Part shown: positions 35,055 through 45,893 of the stretch, one piece after another
Layout of the letters: each line of letters opens with the position of its first letter
How positions within the stretch are numbered: the stretch's first letter is position 1
DNA from: Coffea arabica
Lineage: Eukaryota; Streptophyta; Magnoliopsida; Gentianales; Rubiaceae
Reading direction: 5' to 3'
NCBI RefSeq assembly: GCF_036785885.1
Contig: NC_092314.1
Span: 14,529,638 to 14,593,637 of the forward strand
DNA length: 64,000 nt
The notes under the pieces: model-generated
Told to the model about the DNA's origin: nothing
The model's input: only the letters and a program-made list of their open reading frames with translations
The model's database searches: none
Position numbers and translations under genes: made by a program

Positions 35055-36230
35055 GTGGTTCGTGAATCCTCTTCTTCTAGTAGTAAAGAAAGCGAGGAGA
35101 TGGAGGTGAGCAAGAAAGTCGAAGAAAGTGAAGAAAAGGAAAGATCACCTTTGCCTCAACCTACGCCACCGCATCAATGGGGAGCACGTCATGACAAGCT
35201 CAGCCAGAGGTTTATGATAGTGCTAAATTTTCAACTCGAAAGAATAAAAAATGGCACAAGACACATGCTAACTTGGAGTTTATCTTTGAAAAGCATGTGA
35301 GTTCGGAGATTGAGTCGGTGTACCGCATCTCTAAGGCATTCAACCAACTTGGTTGGGCACCTATTCTTAACTTGCTAACTCACTATTACCCTGACTTAGT
35401 GCGCGAGTTCTATGCCAACACTGCTAACAAGATGAGTCGCAATGGGAAGTTGGTGGACTCTTGGGTGCTCGGGACTAGGATTTACTTAAGTCGTGACCTG
35501 CTAGTACAAATATTGGGTTGCACCAACATTGGTGCGGTGGTTGATTTGAAGAAAGGGTTTGTTGCTCCCAACAAAAAGTGGGATCCATCACATTCCATGT
35601 CTCAGTTTGGTCTCGAGTACCAACCATTCCGATCTGTAAGGAAGGAGACGATAGTGGCAAGCGTCTTTGACACTTGCCGTCACCTCATTATATACATGAT
35701 GGCGCACAATGTGATCCTAAAGAAGATTGATCACAGTGAAGTCCGGAAAAGCGATATTTATTTCCTAGACTCATATTTCACAACCGGAACTCTTCGTATG
35801 TTCATATTCCCCTTCCAAACATCATCATAAGTTACATACGATTGACGGCTAGAAGACGCACAACGTCGTTTAAGTTAGCATTTTCTCGGCTACTATCCTT
35901 GGTGTTCGAGAGGCAGGGGTCAATTTGGCTAGAGCCACATGGGAGACTGTTCGTCCTAGCACAGAGTTATCCGTCTGTTCACTTAGTAGCATGGGCAATG
36001 ATGTGGCTCTTATTCCTTAGCCGATTCAAGAGCAACGGTCCAGGATAAAATTGGACCCTCTACCACTGCTCCACCTCCTCCACCACCTCAATCCAATTGG
36101 CAAAGGTTATTTAATTGCTTAGATACCATTGACTATCAGTTGGGGTCGATGGACATTCGCCGAAGGCGCATTGAAGATCATTTGGTCATGCCTCCACCTC
36201 CCACTGGTGACAAAGATGAAGATGATTGAA
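35055..36230 (+). pseudogene. Athila env-position ORF (plant transposon protein)
   Basis: A serine/glutamate-rich start (35055-35230) is followed by 35273-35830, which reads FNQLGWAPILNLLTHYYPDL, then VREFYANTAN and a late segment ending FPFQTSS. Further frames continue to a proline-rich tail ending GDKDEDD near 36227. This layout matches the ORF that occupies the envelope position in Athila-group elements, annotated as a putative plant transposon protein domain. Its function is unproven. At least two frame shifts are needed, so it is decayed. No signal peptide or clear transmembrane segment is visible in what survives. Confidence 0.7.
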
Positions 36231-37029
36231 ACCAAGCCGGATTCATCATACTCTTTATTTTTGTTTCCATTTTGCTTATTTTTAGTAGTTTTCTTTTTAT
36301 CTGTTCTTCATAGCATATTTAACTTGCACTTATCGTTTTGTACTTGGGGACTTGTGGCAGCTCTAGTAGATACTTGGTTGTTGATTGTGGATGGCTCGTA
36401 ACTCATGGTTAATCTGGATCTCAACCATTAAAATTGGGGTGTAACTTGTTCTTATTTTCTTTACTTTCTTTCCCTACATATTGAGAATAATGTGTATGTT
36501 AAGTGTGGGGGAAGAATTGTCTTTAGATATTACTTTTGTGCTTAAATGATTGAACATACTATTGGAAAATTTTCTTGTGCTTAAAATGCTGCTTCTTGGG
36601 TATTGCTGGCAGGGAGTTTCCTCTAATTGTAATGGGAAACTCTGTCAAAATTTTTTCAAAACTTTGTCCAAACTTCAACTTTTAGCCCCAAATTTTACAA
36701 TCTACTTAGATGAAATTCACCAATACATGACAATTAAGTCCCTTTTTGTTTAAATTCCTTCTATTTAAGTGAGATGATTTAAGTAACTTGACAATTCGAT
36801 GTTCACTCAACTTGAAAGTAATTATTATGTGATAACTATTATTATATGTGAAAAAATATATCTTGTAAAATAGGAAAAATTATGTCTACAATTTTGCATG
36901 ATAATGAAATCTTTCATCCTACCTGGTTTTACATGTAATTAATTTATATAGTTGCTAAGGTTTTTTCTTCCTTGTATCTATATTCTTGAGGGGATTGTTC
37001 ATAAAAAAAAATCCAATAAATTCAAATAT
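36231..37029 (+). other. 3' untranslated region of the Athila-like element
   Basis: Non-coding; no domain recognised. It leads to the paired motif and the polypurine tract. Confidence 0.6.
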
Positions 37030-37161
37030 CGAGTAGTCGGTAGTTTTCATCTAAAAATGTCAACTTTCGCATAAAAAGATATTTAGAATTAAGGAGAAAT
37101 AAGTGAAATGTCGAGTAACCGGGGATCTTCAGCTAAAAATATTTACTATTGAATCAAAAGA
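37030..37161 (+). repeat. Paired ~50-bp conserved motif, Athila-like element
   Basis: The two copies are at 37030-37080 (CGAGTAGTCGG ... TTTCGCATAAAAAG) and 37112-37161 (CGAGTAACCGGGG ... TCAAAAGAC). They share an internal CTAAAAAT block. The near edge is about 365 bp from the 3' LTR. Equivalent pairs occur in gypsy elements 1 and 2. Confidence 0.7.
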
Positions 37162-37510
37162 CACTTTCACTCTGTTAAGAATGAATAAAAGAAAACTAAA
37201 AGTGAATAGTTTTCTCTTAAACCTCGGAAGATCAACATGTCATTTTAAAGGAAGAAACTCTAAGCTGACTATATAGGTTTGTTATTTGTGAGAGTAGACG
37301 AGAGAGAGAGATTAACGTTGTTGGCTTAAATTTTCGGTATAATTATCTCTCTTTTATATGATATGATGAGTATTGAGGGTAATAGGAATGATTGCACAAT
37401 AAAAGTTTGCCGAGTTGAGAGAAGGATTGAATTTGAAATTTACTTGATTCATCTTGCCTCTTAAATCATTATCGGGATATTGTCTTATTACTTGAGGACA
37501 AGCAATGATT

Positions 37511-37526
37511 CAAGTGTAGGGGAATT
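37511..37526 (+). promoter_or_regulatory. Polypurine tract, Athila-like element
   Basis: AAGTGTAGGGGAATT lies immediately before the LTR start TGATAAGT. This is the expected plus-strand primer. Confidence 0.8.
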
Positions 37527-38705
37527 TGATAAGTGTTTATTATTAGTATTATTAAGTAGTATTTTGTACTTATTTTTTGTACAAATTAGGATGATTTAGG
37601 ATATAACTTGCTCTTTAAGTTTATAAAATTTGCAAGTTTCATTAGAGCAACTTAATATGCAAAAAGTGGTTATATTTGCAGGAATTGAGAAAACACAAAT
37701 CATCCAATCAAGTCGAATACACTTCAACTTCATTAGAGCGTGATTCAATGATAATTGGGAAAGGACATTGGTTACTCAAGACAATTATTCTTGGCGCAAT
37801 GCATGGATTCAATTGAGGACATCTTGTTTTAAACCTTAGAATCGAATTGGAGCAGAAAAAACGCAAGAAAACGAAGCAGAGGAGAAAACACGACTTCGAA
37901 TATGTAAGCTGAGGTCGCGTATTCCAAGGTCACGTATTGTGCTCAAATTTTCTGCAACTTGTCTTACAGCTTATTCCATTTTCACACTACTTTCCAACTC
38001 AATTCCAACGCAGAATTTCGGCTGTACATGCTCAAGAAACCTTAAGGGAGTGGAATGAAAGCTTTATGTATTGTCATTTGACGCTTTTTGACTCTCTTAA
38101 CATTGTATATATAAGAATCATTAGGGAAGAGAGAAGTTACTCATTAGAAGGAGTTCTTTTCAGATTTTAGCTTTAGAGTTTAATTGTAGTCCTTTTTTGT
38201 TATTTCTAACAAGAAAATTGTGAGAACAATTAGAGATTTCATTGTACACTTCTTGTTGAAAAAATAAAAGATCATTGGGAGCTTGTTCATCATCTTGGCT
38301 AAACTTTCTTTATATATCTTTTTACTTGTGATTCAATATGTGTTCATGCAATGAAACTATATTCTTTTTTGTGATATATCATATGAGTAGCTAAATTTCT
38401 AGATATAAGGAGTAGATGAAGTTTATGACTACTTGATATGAATTGAATATGATTTACACTTGTTACATCTTGTATTAACTTGCTCATTTATGCAAGCTTA
38501 TCATTTGTTGTTACTTGATCATCAATAGCAAGTCCTTAGTTGTTATTAATCAATGAAAGTTGGCAATAATGATGGAACGAAATAAATGGAACTTATGTAG
38601 TAGACTCATGAGAGTAGAGGTACACTTAAGTGGATTAACTTTGCATTTCATGAAGAATACAAGAGTAGATCTAGTAATTCACCATAAGAATAGGAAAAAC
38701 CTAGT

Positions 38706-40267
38706 TGACGAGATTCCCCTGCACCCTAGTTTTGTTCAATAACTCTCTTATTAGTTGCAAGTATACAAGTTGCTTTGTAGTACAAGGAAGTTAAGGTCGA
38801 TTCCTTGAGGAGCACTCACAACTACTAGAACTTAATCCTACTTTATAATCTAGACAAGCAACAACAATGAGGAATAAAAGCTATTCTATATACTAATGTG
38901 TAACAACTACAAGTTAATGGATGAACTCAACTAAAACACAAACCCTAGGATATGGAATTAACCAAGTGTTCTTGTCTATATTTCAAATGAGTGATTAATA
39001 TTACACTACTTGTCTTGCTAAGGGTTCATTCACATAAGATATCTGAAACTCGCTTTCACGTTGAATTGCGTGTCACCTATACATGCATTTCCCTACTTTC
39101 GTGGTGAAACAACAAGCATGGTGCCATTAAACTCAAGAATGTATTAAAACCCATCTAGTCTCAACACGACTTTCGTGTGCCAAGATCCTAAGCTCCATCT
39201 AAGCTTGTTCCATCATCATCTACCAACTTTCATTGATAAACAACAACTAAAATAATTTGTAAATGGTGATCAAGCATTCACAAATGTCCAAACAAGCTTA
39301 AATGAACTAGCAAGTACAAAAGACAACATTCATCAACTCATTCCAACTAAGATCAAGAAACACAAGGCATCATCCACTCCTAGAACAAATATATTAGCTA
39401 GACATGAAAAATAAACACATGAAACATAAATCTTTGATGAATCCCAACATATATCCAACAAAATAAAGAGAAAGAGAGAAGAAAATCTTTATCCAATTGG
39501 ATGAACAAGAATCTCCAATCTCCAAATTCTTCTTTGCCTTCAAAGTACCAAAATTACATCAAGAGTTCATCAAGAGTTTTTGTTAAAAGTCCTATTCTAT
39601 TCTAGAGAGAGAAAGTACAAGTTCTAGTCTAAGAAAGTTACTCTCTTCCTCTCTTCTAACTTCTTCATATATCCAACAAAAGTGTCTTTTCTATTCTTCA
39701 AGAAGCTTCTTTCCCAAAAGTCTTCATCCATTCTTTCTTGACATAATTGGATATTGAAAATGACTTAAAGTTGCGAAAAGGTGAGAAAAATTGATGCTTT
39801 AGACCCAGCTAGCAGCTGTCAAGACGTCCTAGTTGTCACCAGAAAAGGAGTTGAAAAGTTGGCATCAAGTTGTGCAAATAGCGCAACTTGGAGATTTTTC
39901 ACGCCCAAGTATACGATGTAGTATCCAAAGGAAATTTCACTATCCAGTGTCGTATACTGCTAAACACTCTTTTTCGAAAAAATCACTGACGAGTATCTGG
40001 TGCGATTATCTAATTTGACTCCTTCTATCTGGCGTTGTATATTTTCCCTGAGACCAGGTATCCGGCACTGTATATCTTGTCTTCCTGTCACAACCAATTT
40101 AGCAGATAAATCTTTCCATTTCACACAATTTTTCATACTTTGCTTACTACATCAACTAGTTATCACCTAATCATCATAATAGTCATTCTCAACATCATTT
40201 CAAGCCTAATTCCATTACAATCCATCCAAAATATGTACAAAATATTAGGCAAAATATATACTTGTCA
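38706..40267 (-). repeat. 3' LTR of gypsy element 2
   Basis: It is highly similar to 45894-47438 throughout, with small indels (1562 versus 1545 bp). Near 39900-40080 it contains several variants of the word TATCYGGYRCCGTATA. Confidence 0.93.
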
Positions 40268-40284
40268 ACTCCTCCACACTTGAA
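40268..40284 (-). promoter_or_regulatory. Polypurine tract, gypsy element 2
   Basis: The minus strand reads TTCAAGTGTGGAGGAGT directly before the LTR start TGACAAG. Confidence 0.8.
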
Positions 40285-40625
40285 TCATTGCTTGTTCTCA
40301 ATCAATTTACAAAATCTATTATGCAATGATTCAAGGTTGAGATCGCACATATACCCCATCAAAAAAAAATTTTCACGTCACCAAAAGCTAACTGCTATGC
40401 AATTGCTGAATAACCATTTTAGTTCTCATGATATTATATGGAATAAGGGTACTCATGCTTCAAAGTGGACGAACTCAGGTCAAAGTTTCGCTTTCAAATG
40501 ATCACATGAATGTATGATTTTCATTACTAATGCATGTTCCAATTCCTCTACTCTTTGCTCTTTAGTTTTGTGTAATTAGATTGCAAAGGGGAATTCAATC
40601 TTCTTTCTTAGCACATTGAAATTGT

Positions 40626-40744
40626 CTTTTTACGTGAAAACTAACATTTGTAGATGCAGGTTCCCGGTTATTCAGCACTTCCTTACTCAAGTACCTTTTG
40701 ACGCAAGAGCTAACACTTGTAGGTGCTAACGCCTGGTTACTCAG
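40626..40744 (-). repeat. Paired ~50-bp conserved motif, gypsy element 2
   Basis: The two copies (40694-40744 and 40626-40676) read on the minus strand as GAGTAACCAGG ... GCGTCAAAAGG and GAATAACCGGG ... ACGTAAAAAG. The near edge is about 359 bp from the 3' LTR, nearly the same as in the two other families. Confidence 0.72.
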
Positions 40745-42987
40745 TGCTCAAGTTGTATTTATTTTGCTTTTCCTCTTTTTACACTTTTTCCTCTTTTTTT
40801 TTTTTTTCAAAGTTGCATCAAAACCAAGGAGCTACAAGTAGAGAAATGATGCCCACACTCATCATGTCAATCCCACAATTTCAAGGAATCATTTAAAGAC
40901 AAATCTTCTAACTGAGCATGCACTTTTAACACGAACACCCTTGTTTCATATAATATACTTCTCTAGATTCAATACTTACACAATTGCATCACAATTACTT
41001 CCAGTTCTTCAGGTCATGAAATTTTTTTTATATCAGAATATGTGCTAAATCAACCAACAGGGGAGACATTTCCTAGCTTACTATCCCAAAAAAAATTAAG
41101 CAGCATTTTCCCTACACATGCACAAAAACTTCATGCCAACAATTCAAAATATATACCTTATGTACTTATAATTCAATCAAAAGTCCAAATACTTTACTCT
41201 ACCCATCACAACTCACATAATGCACACAAAATTATACCTCCCCCACACTCAAAGTTCACATTGTCTGCAATATGAGGGACCAAAACTAATAAAGAGAGAT
41301 AAAGGAAGCAAAACTCCTCTTGCTTTGACCGTAAAGTGAGTTGAATGAGTTTGAACCGTACTTCCTAACTTGAACACAACACAAACAAAGAACATTAAAA
41401 ACATCAAAAGAAACTAGTAGAAAAGTAACACGACACAGGCACAAGAACTAAGTGAAAACAAGTGAAAATGTTCATTATTGCAACATCAAAACAATTCAAG
41501 AGCAAAAAAGGTCAATGTTTGTGATGCTCGGTGAAATACTGGATTGTGATTGCTATGGAAGTGAAATGTTGAATTTCTCTTCATCCTATTCTATAACCAA
41601 ATTCCAACAGAACCACATGAATCTTATTCCAGAACACAATATTAGAGATTGCTAATCATAATATCACCACCTTCAATCAAATTACATGAAACCCATGAGA
41701 AATTCAGCCACTTCCCTTAATAACCCTACAGAACCCAATAAAAATTTGCAGTATGTAAACAAAAATTTTCTCACATGAAATCATTGTCACCAATAATATG
41801 CATAATATAGCAAAAGAGAATTGTCAAGTATTAATCTGAACCCTCTCATGATCATAGCATCTCAACTTTGCAATTTCATGAAAACAAAAATCTCTATTTA
41901 GCATAGCCGAAAATTGAAATCGAACAGTTTGTGAGATAATCATACCTGGAACAAGTGACTGGATGATTTGTGATGCAAATATGTGAAAATCCCTAAAAAT
42001 TAACCACAAAATTTGTCTCAATTACCATGAATTCAGAGCTACAAATGCTAGGGTTCTTGGTTGACTCCTTAGATTAAACCATGTTTTTCTGACTTTGAAT
42101 CCGTGGGACTGAGTCACAAATGTTGGATGAGTACTTTGGAGAAAAGAATTTGAAGTTTAAATGGCTAGAAATGAAGAATCTAAAGGTATGGTATGCAATG
42201 GGTTTGAAATTGCGAAAGTAGAAGAAGAAGGCAAATTGAGATTCATTTTCGCGGAGTGATTATAATTGCAGATCTGGAGGTATCTGGCACCGTATATACT
42301 TGTTTAGCATTAGATACTGGGCCAGATAGTGATCAGAGAATTTTGACTCTGATGCCAAGTTTTTAACAGTATCTGATGCACTATTTGAAGCAAAAGCAAC
42401 TATACGGAGCCGGATACTAAACTACTACCAGAAGACATATACTGAAACTCGCACCAGATATTAGATACATATATAAGTCAGAAAATATGCTCTATTCTAT
42501 CTGCTATATGAGGCAAGTATATGAGACAATAACAATTATACAAAACTGTATATTGAAAATTTTAAAAATTCTGAGAAATTAAAAAACACAAAATTTGGCT
42601 CCGCTTAGCAATGAAATGCATTAGATATAGGCTCAGTTATCTCGCTAAGAGTGTCTATGCATTACCCTTCACCTATGTTCCATTGGTACCATGCTTTCCA
42701 CTCTCAAGACATCATTTCAAAAACATCTCCCAACACAAAAAATTAACACCAAAACTTATCTTTCCCACACATCAAACATGAAATAATTCATGAAAATGAA
42801 TGAAAACTTCCTTATGTCCTTAGCTCATGCTACCATCTTTTGTCTTGATTCCTTGATGTTGCAACCTATAAACACAAACAAAATATTCATTAACAGGTTA
42901 ACTACAATAAAATCTAAATTTCGTTGGGTTGCCTCCCAACCAGCGCTTTATTTAAAGTCGTTAAATTTGACTTATTAATTAAGCTTT
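40745..42987 (-). other. Non-coding interior of gypsy element 2
   Basis: No reverse transcriptase, RNase H or integrase similarity is visible on either strand. The region 42270-42480 carries further copies of the TATCYGGYRCCGTATA word. A GTTGGGTTGCCTCCCAACCAG stretch at about 42924 (read here without its last base) is the minus-strand version of the conserved GGGAGGCAACCCAAC phrase found downstream of pol in Athila-group elements. This implies deletion of pol rather than absence of the downstream region. Confidence 0.65.
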
Positions 42988-44139
42988 TCAAATAAAAGAA
43001 GGAGGACTAAATCCTCTCCAGGGATTAAATTTCCCAGACCATCTCTTCTTGTGATAAGCAGAGCATTGTTCTCCTTTATCTAACAACGTCAAAGGTCTAG
43101 GATGATTGTTAGTTTGATGAAAATAATATTCATCAACATTGTATGGTTGGGAATTCATACCCTTCTCAATTTTACTCAATGTTTCACCTTTGACTTTATC
43201 AAATGGAGAAAAGTTCTCAACTTTCTTGATAAAAATGTCATGCCTCGATCCCTTCATGGCTTGATCATGCTTCTCATGATGACAAGGAGTGCTTCCTTCT
43301 TCTTTTTGCTCCATTTCATTAGTGGCCATAGTCACCTGTGAATCCTCTAAATTGGAGTTAGTAGAGTGAATGCACTTTCCATTAGACAGATTAAAAATCA
43401 CAGTTTCACCATTCACTCTAAATAAAAGTTTACCTTCTTGTACATCAATTACTGTACCAGTAGTGGTAAGAAATGGTCTACCTAATATTATAGGTGTGCT
43501 TACATCTTTCTTTATATCTAGGATAACAAAATCTATAGGTATAACAAAATTTTCAATTTTCATGAGCACATTTTCTAACACACCTATGGGATATTTGATT
43601 GTCCTATCCGCCAACTGCAATGTAATATTAGTAGCTTTTAATTCAATTAACCCCAATTTTCTGGCAATAGATAAAGGGATCAAAGATACATTTGCACCTA
43701 AATCACATACCGCATTTGAGAAATCAATATTGCCAATAGTGCAAGGTACAGAAAAACTACTGGGGTCCTTCAATTTAGGAGGGAGCTTGTTTTGAATGAC
43801 GGTACTACATTTTTCTGTTAATGCAATTACCTCATTATCCACAAGCTTCCTTTTCTTGGACATAAGATCCTTTAAAAATCGAGCATAGGAAGAAATCTGC
43901 ATAATACCATCAAGAAGAGGAATATTAATATGTAGTTGCTTGAAAATCTTAAAAAATTTATCAAACTCCCTCTCTTGCTTCTCTTGCTTAAACTTATGAG
44001 GAAAGGGAATGGAAACATTAGTATTAACATTAGGAGAAACTTTAGAAATAGGTAAATCCACATCAATAACTATGTAATCTTTCTCCTTGTTAATTTCTCT
44101 TTTTTCACTCTTTCCATCTTCCTTATTCTCACAAGACAC
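42988..44139 (-). CDS. Retroelement aspartic protease ORF, gypsy element 2
   Basis: An intact 383-codon frame. The middle holds the retropepsin domain: CDLGANVSLIPLSIARKLGL carries the active-site region, followed by a flap-side LQLADRTIKYPIGVLENVLM and the late IILGRPFL motif. Asp-Leu-Gly replaces the usual Asp-Ser/Thr-Gly, a variant that occurs in this plant gypsy group. Just upstream is SSYARFLKDLMSKKRKL, the conserved linker between gag and protease. The C-terminal end (WSGKFNPWRGF) is followed directly by a stop where reverse transcriptase should begin. It would process gag in the particle if translated as a gag fusion. Confidence 0.85.
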   Translation of the reverse strand: MSCENKEDGKSEKREINKEKDYIVIDVDLPISKVSPNVNTNVSIPFPHKFKQEKQEREFDKFFKIFKQLHINIPLLDGIMQISSYARFLKDLMSKKRKLVDNEVIALTEKCSTVIQNKLPPKLKDPSSFSVPCTIGNIDFSNAVCDLGANVSLIPLSIARKLGLIELKATNITLQLADRTIKYPIGVLENVLMKIENFVIPIDFVILDIKKDVSTPIILGRPFLTTTGTVIDVQEGKLLFRVNGETVIFNLSNGKCIHSTNSNLEDSQVTMATNEMEQKEEGSTPCHHEKHDQAMKGSRHDIFIKKVENFSPFDKVKGETLSKIEKGMNSQPYNVDEYYFHQTNNHPRPLTLLDKGEQCSAYHKKRWSGKFNPWRGFSPPSFI

Positions 44140-45049
44140 GCCAAGGTTAGGATCCTCTAATTATTTACCACTTCTAAATGTTATTGCATTAACTCGCTCT
44201 CTCAGGTTTGTTTCGATTTTGCTAGGCAACTCCCCCGGATTCCTAGGATTCAAAGAGCTAGCAATTTGACCAATTTGGATCTCAACATTTCTATACATTG
44301 TAGTAAGTTGGCACAATCTTCCCTCAATCCTCTCAAATCTCTCGGAAGTTGCACTCGCTAACCTATCAATTTTATCATTTGTAGCATTGGCTAGCTTCTC
44401 TATCGCAAGCTCCCAGGCAGGCTTAGTCTCCATATTCATAGGCCCTGGTTGAAATCCTGGGAGATTTTGTGGTCTTGGTTTGTTGGCTTGGTCCATCCAT
44501 CCAAAATTTGGATGATTTCTCTATTCCGAATTGTATGTGTTCGAGTAAGGATTGTTTTGTGGAGACCGATTATAATTACTAACAAACTGTACCTGTTCAT
44601 TAGTACAACTAAAATCATCATGATTTCCTCCATATATGGTACAACAAGTTACATGCGAACTCGAACTAGAACCAACATTAGTCATATGAGTATTCAACAT
44701 CTTTACCACATTATCTATCTTGGCATTCAACAAATTTAAACTATCAAGTTCAAACATACCTGCCACCTTTCTAGTGTTACCTCTCTCGTTAGCCCATTAA
44801 TAATTGTTCGCAACCATTTCTTCAATCAATTCATGAGTTTGGGCAGCTGATTTATCCATCAATGCTCCTCCGACTACAGCATTCATATGAGTCTTAGTAG
44901 TAAAATTCAATCCATTGTAGAATGTCTGCACAATGAGCCAATATGGAAGACCGTAATATGGACATCTTCGTTATAATTTCCTAAATCACTCCCATGCTTG
45001 GTACAAAGATTCTCCCTCCTACTGACAAAAGCTAGTTATATCCATTCTT

Positions 45050-45158
45050 TTTTTTTTTGTCAAAAAAATTGAGAAATATTGAAGATGCGGGGTATCGAAC
45101 CCCGTACCTCTCGCATGCAAAGCGAGCACTCTACCATGTGAGCTACATCCCCTTTGAT
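45050..45158 (-). mobile_element. Retroposed tRNA-Ala (minimal SINE)
   Basis: A 109-bp insertion into gag has perfect 17-bp flanking repeats TAGTTATATCCATTCTT (45033-45049 and 45159-45175). On the minus strand it holds a 6-nt leader ATCAAA, a full tRNA-Ala body, a short trailer with a run of seven T, and then about 12 A. Long target duplications plus an A tail show LINE-type retroposition. The leader and the T-run trailer look like a primary Pol III transcript rather than a mature tRNA. Confidence 0.92.
45081..45152 (-). tRNA. tRNA-Ala (UGC) sequence, retroposed
   Basis: The 72-nt minus-strand sequence GGGGATGTAGCTCACATGG... folds as a cloverleaf. The acceptor GGGGATG pairs with CATCTTC (two G-U pairs), the D arm is GCTC/GAGT, the anticodon stem is CTCGC/GCGAG with loop TTTGCAT (anticodon TGC), and the T arm is CGGGG/CCCCG with TTCGATA. 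Discriminator A follows and CCA is not encoded. A and B boxes are intact, so it might be transcribed. Its origin as a retroposed insertion makes a housekeeping role unlikely. Confidence 0.85.
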
Positions 45159-45865
45159 TAGTTATATCCATTCTTAACTTAGCAGTTTTTGCTGGTGGGA
45201 AATATTTATTTAAAAATAAGCAAGACAAATCTTCCCAACTTGTGAAAGTGTTAGGTGGATGTGAATTCAACTAGACTTTAGCTTTATCCCTCAATGAAAA
45301 TGGAAACAAGCTCAGTTGAATTGCATCTTCACTAACACCATTCATTTTAATGATATCACAAATTTCAATAAACACAGCTATACCAGAGTTAGGATCAACA
45401 GTAACATTACCTTTGAATTGAGATTGTTGCACCATTTATATTAATGCAGGTTTAATCTCAAAGTTGTTAGCATTTTCCGTGGGTCGTGTGAGACTCATTT
45501 GCAGGCCATTTCCTCCCGATAATGCAAAATCTCTCAATAATCTTCTATTAGCCTCTTCTGTCATTTGCTCCATTAGGGGAAGTTCAATATATAGTGTCCC
45601 TTCTTGTTGATCTTCCATGTCTTCTTGTAGTGCACACCTTCTCGTTCTCCTCAAAGTCTTCTCAATTTTTGGGTCTAACGGCACAATTGTCTGAAAGGCT
45701 CGATACATATACTGCCAATAGTCAAAAAGATAAATCAAGACAACTTTTACCCAATATAAATGCAATTACTTCAACAGAAGCAATCTTTTACACCAAAAAT
45801 TATATCCAAAATCTCACTACAATCAAAATCTAGATTAATAAAGATCGTTTGGTTCTAAAATTGCC

Positions 45866-45893
45866 GTGCTCCCCAGCAACGGTGTCAAAATTT
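45866..45893 (-). promoter_or_regulatory. Primer-binding site, gypsy element 2
   Basis: Next to the 5' LTR the minus strand reads TTTTGACACCGTTGCTGGGG. This is a diverged form of the TTTTGGCGCCGTTGCCGGGG site used by many plant gypsy elements. Confidence 0.75.

Larger units (their letters stand above)
44161..45765 (-). pseudogene. Gag of gypsy element 2, interrupted
   Basis: Segments 45765-45436, 45270-45019, 44766-44521 and 44496-44161 lie in gag order on the minus strand. The second contains TSWEDLSCLFLNKYFPPAKT, the retrotransposon gag signature. The last ends ELPSKIETNLRERVNAITFR, the usual gag end preceding the protease linker. No clear CCHC zinc knuckle is seen, though a cysteine-containing CTIYGGNHDDFSC stretch (about 44650) may be its remnant. 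A tRNA-Ala SINE interrupts it at 45050-45158 and several stops separate the other pieces. Confidence 0.75.

Noticed and set aside
43102..43795. Plus-strand frames of 79 and 141 codons
   Set aside because: They are antisense shadows of the protease ORF.
42988..44139. A host aspartic protease gene
   Set aside because: The linker and retropepsin motifs, gag upstream and flanking LTRs make it a retroelement protein.
45081..45152. A chloroplast-derived trnA or an ordinary nuclear tRNA locus
   Set aside because: There is no intron and the wording is of the nuclear type. The 17-bp target duplications and A tail show retroposition into gag.
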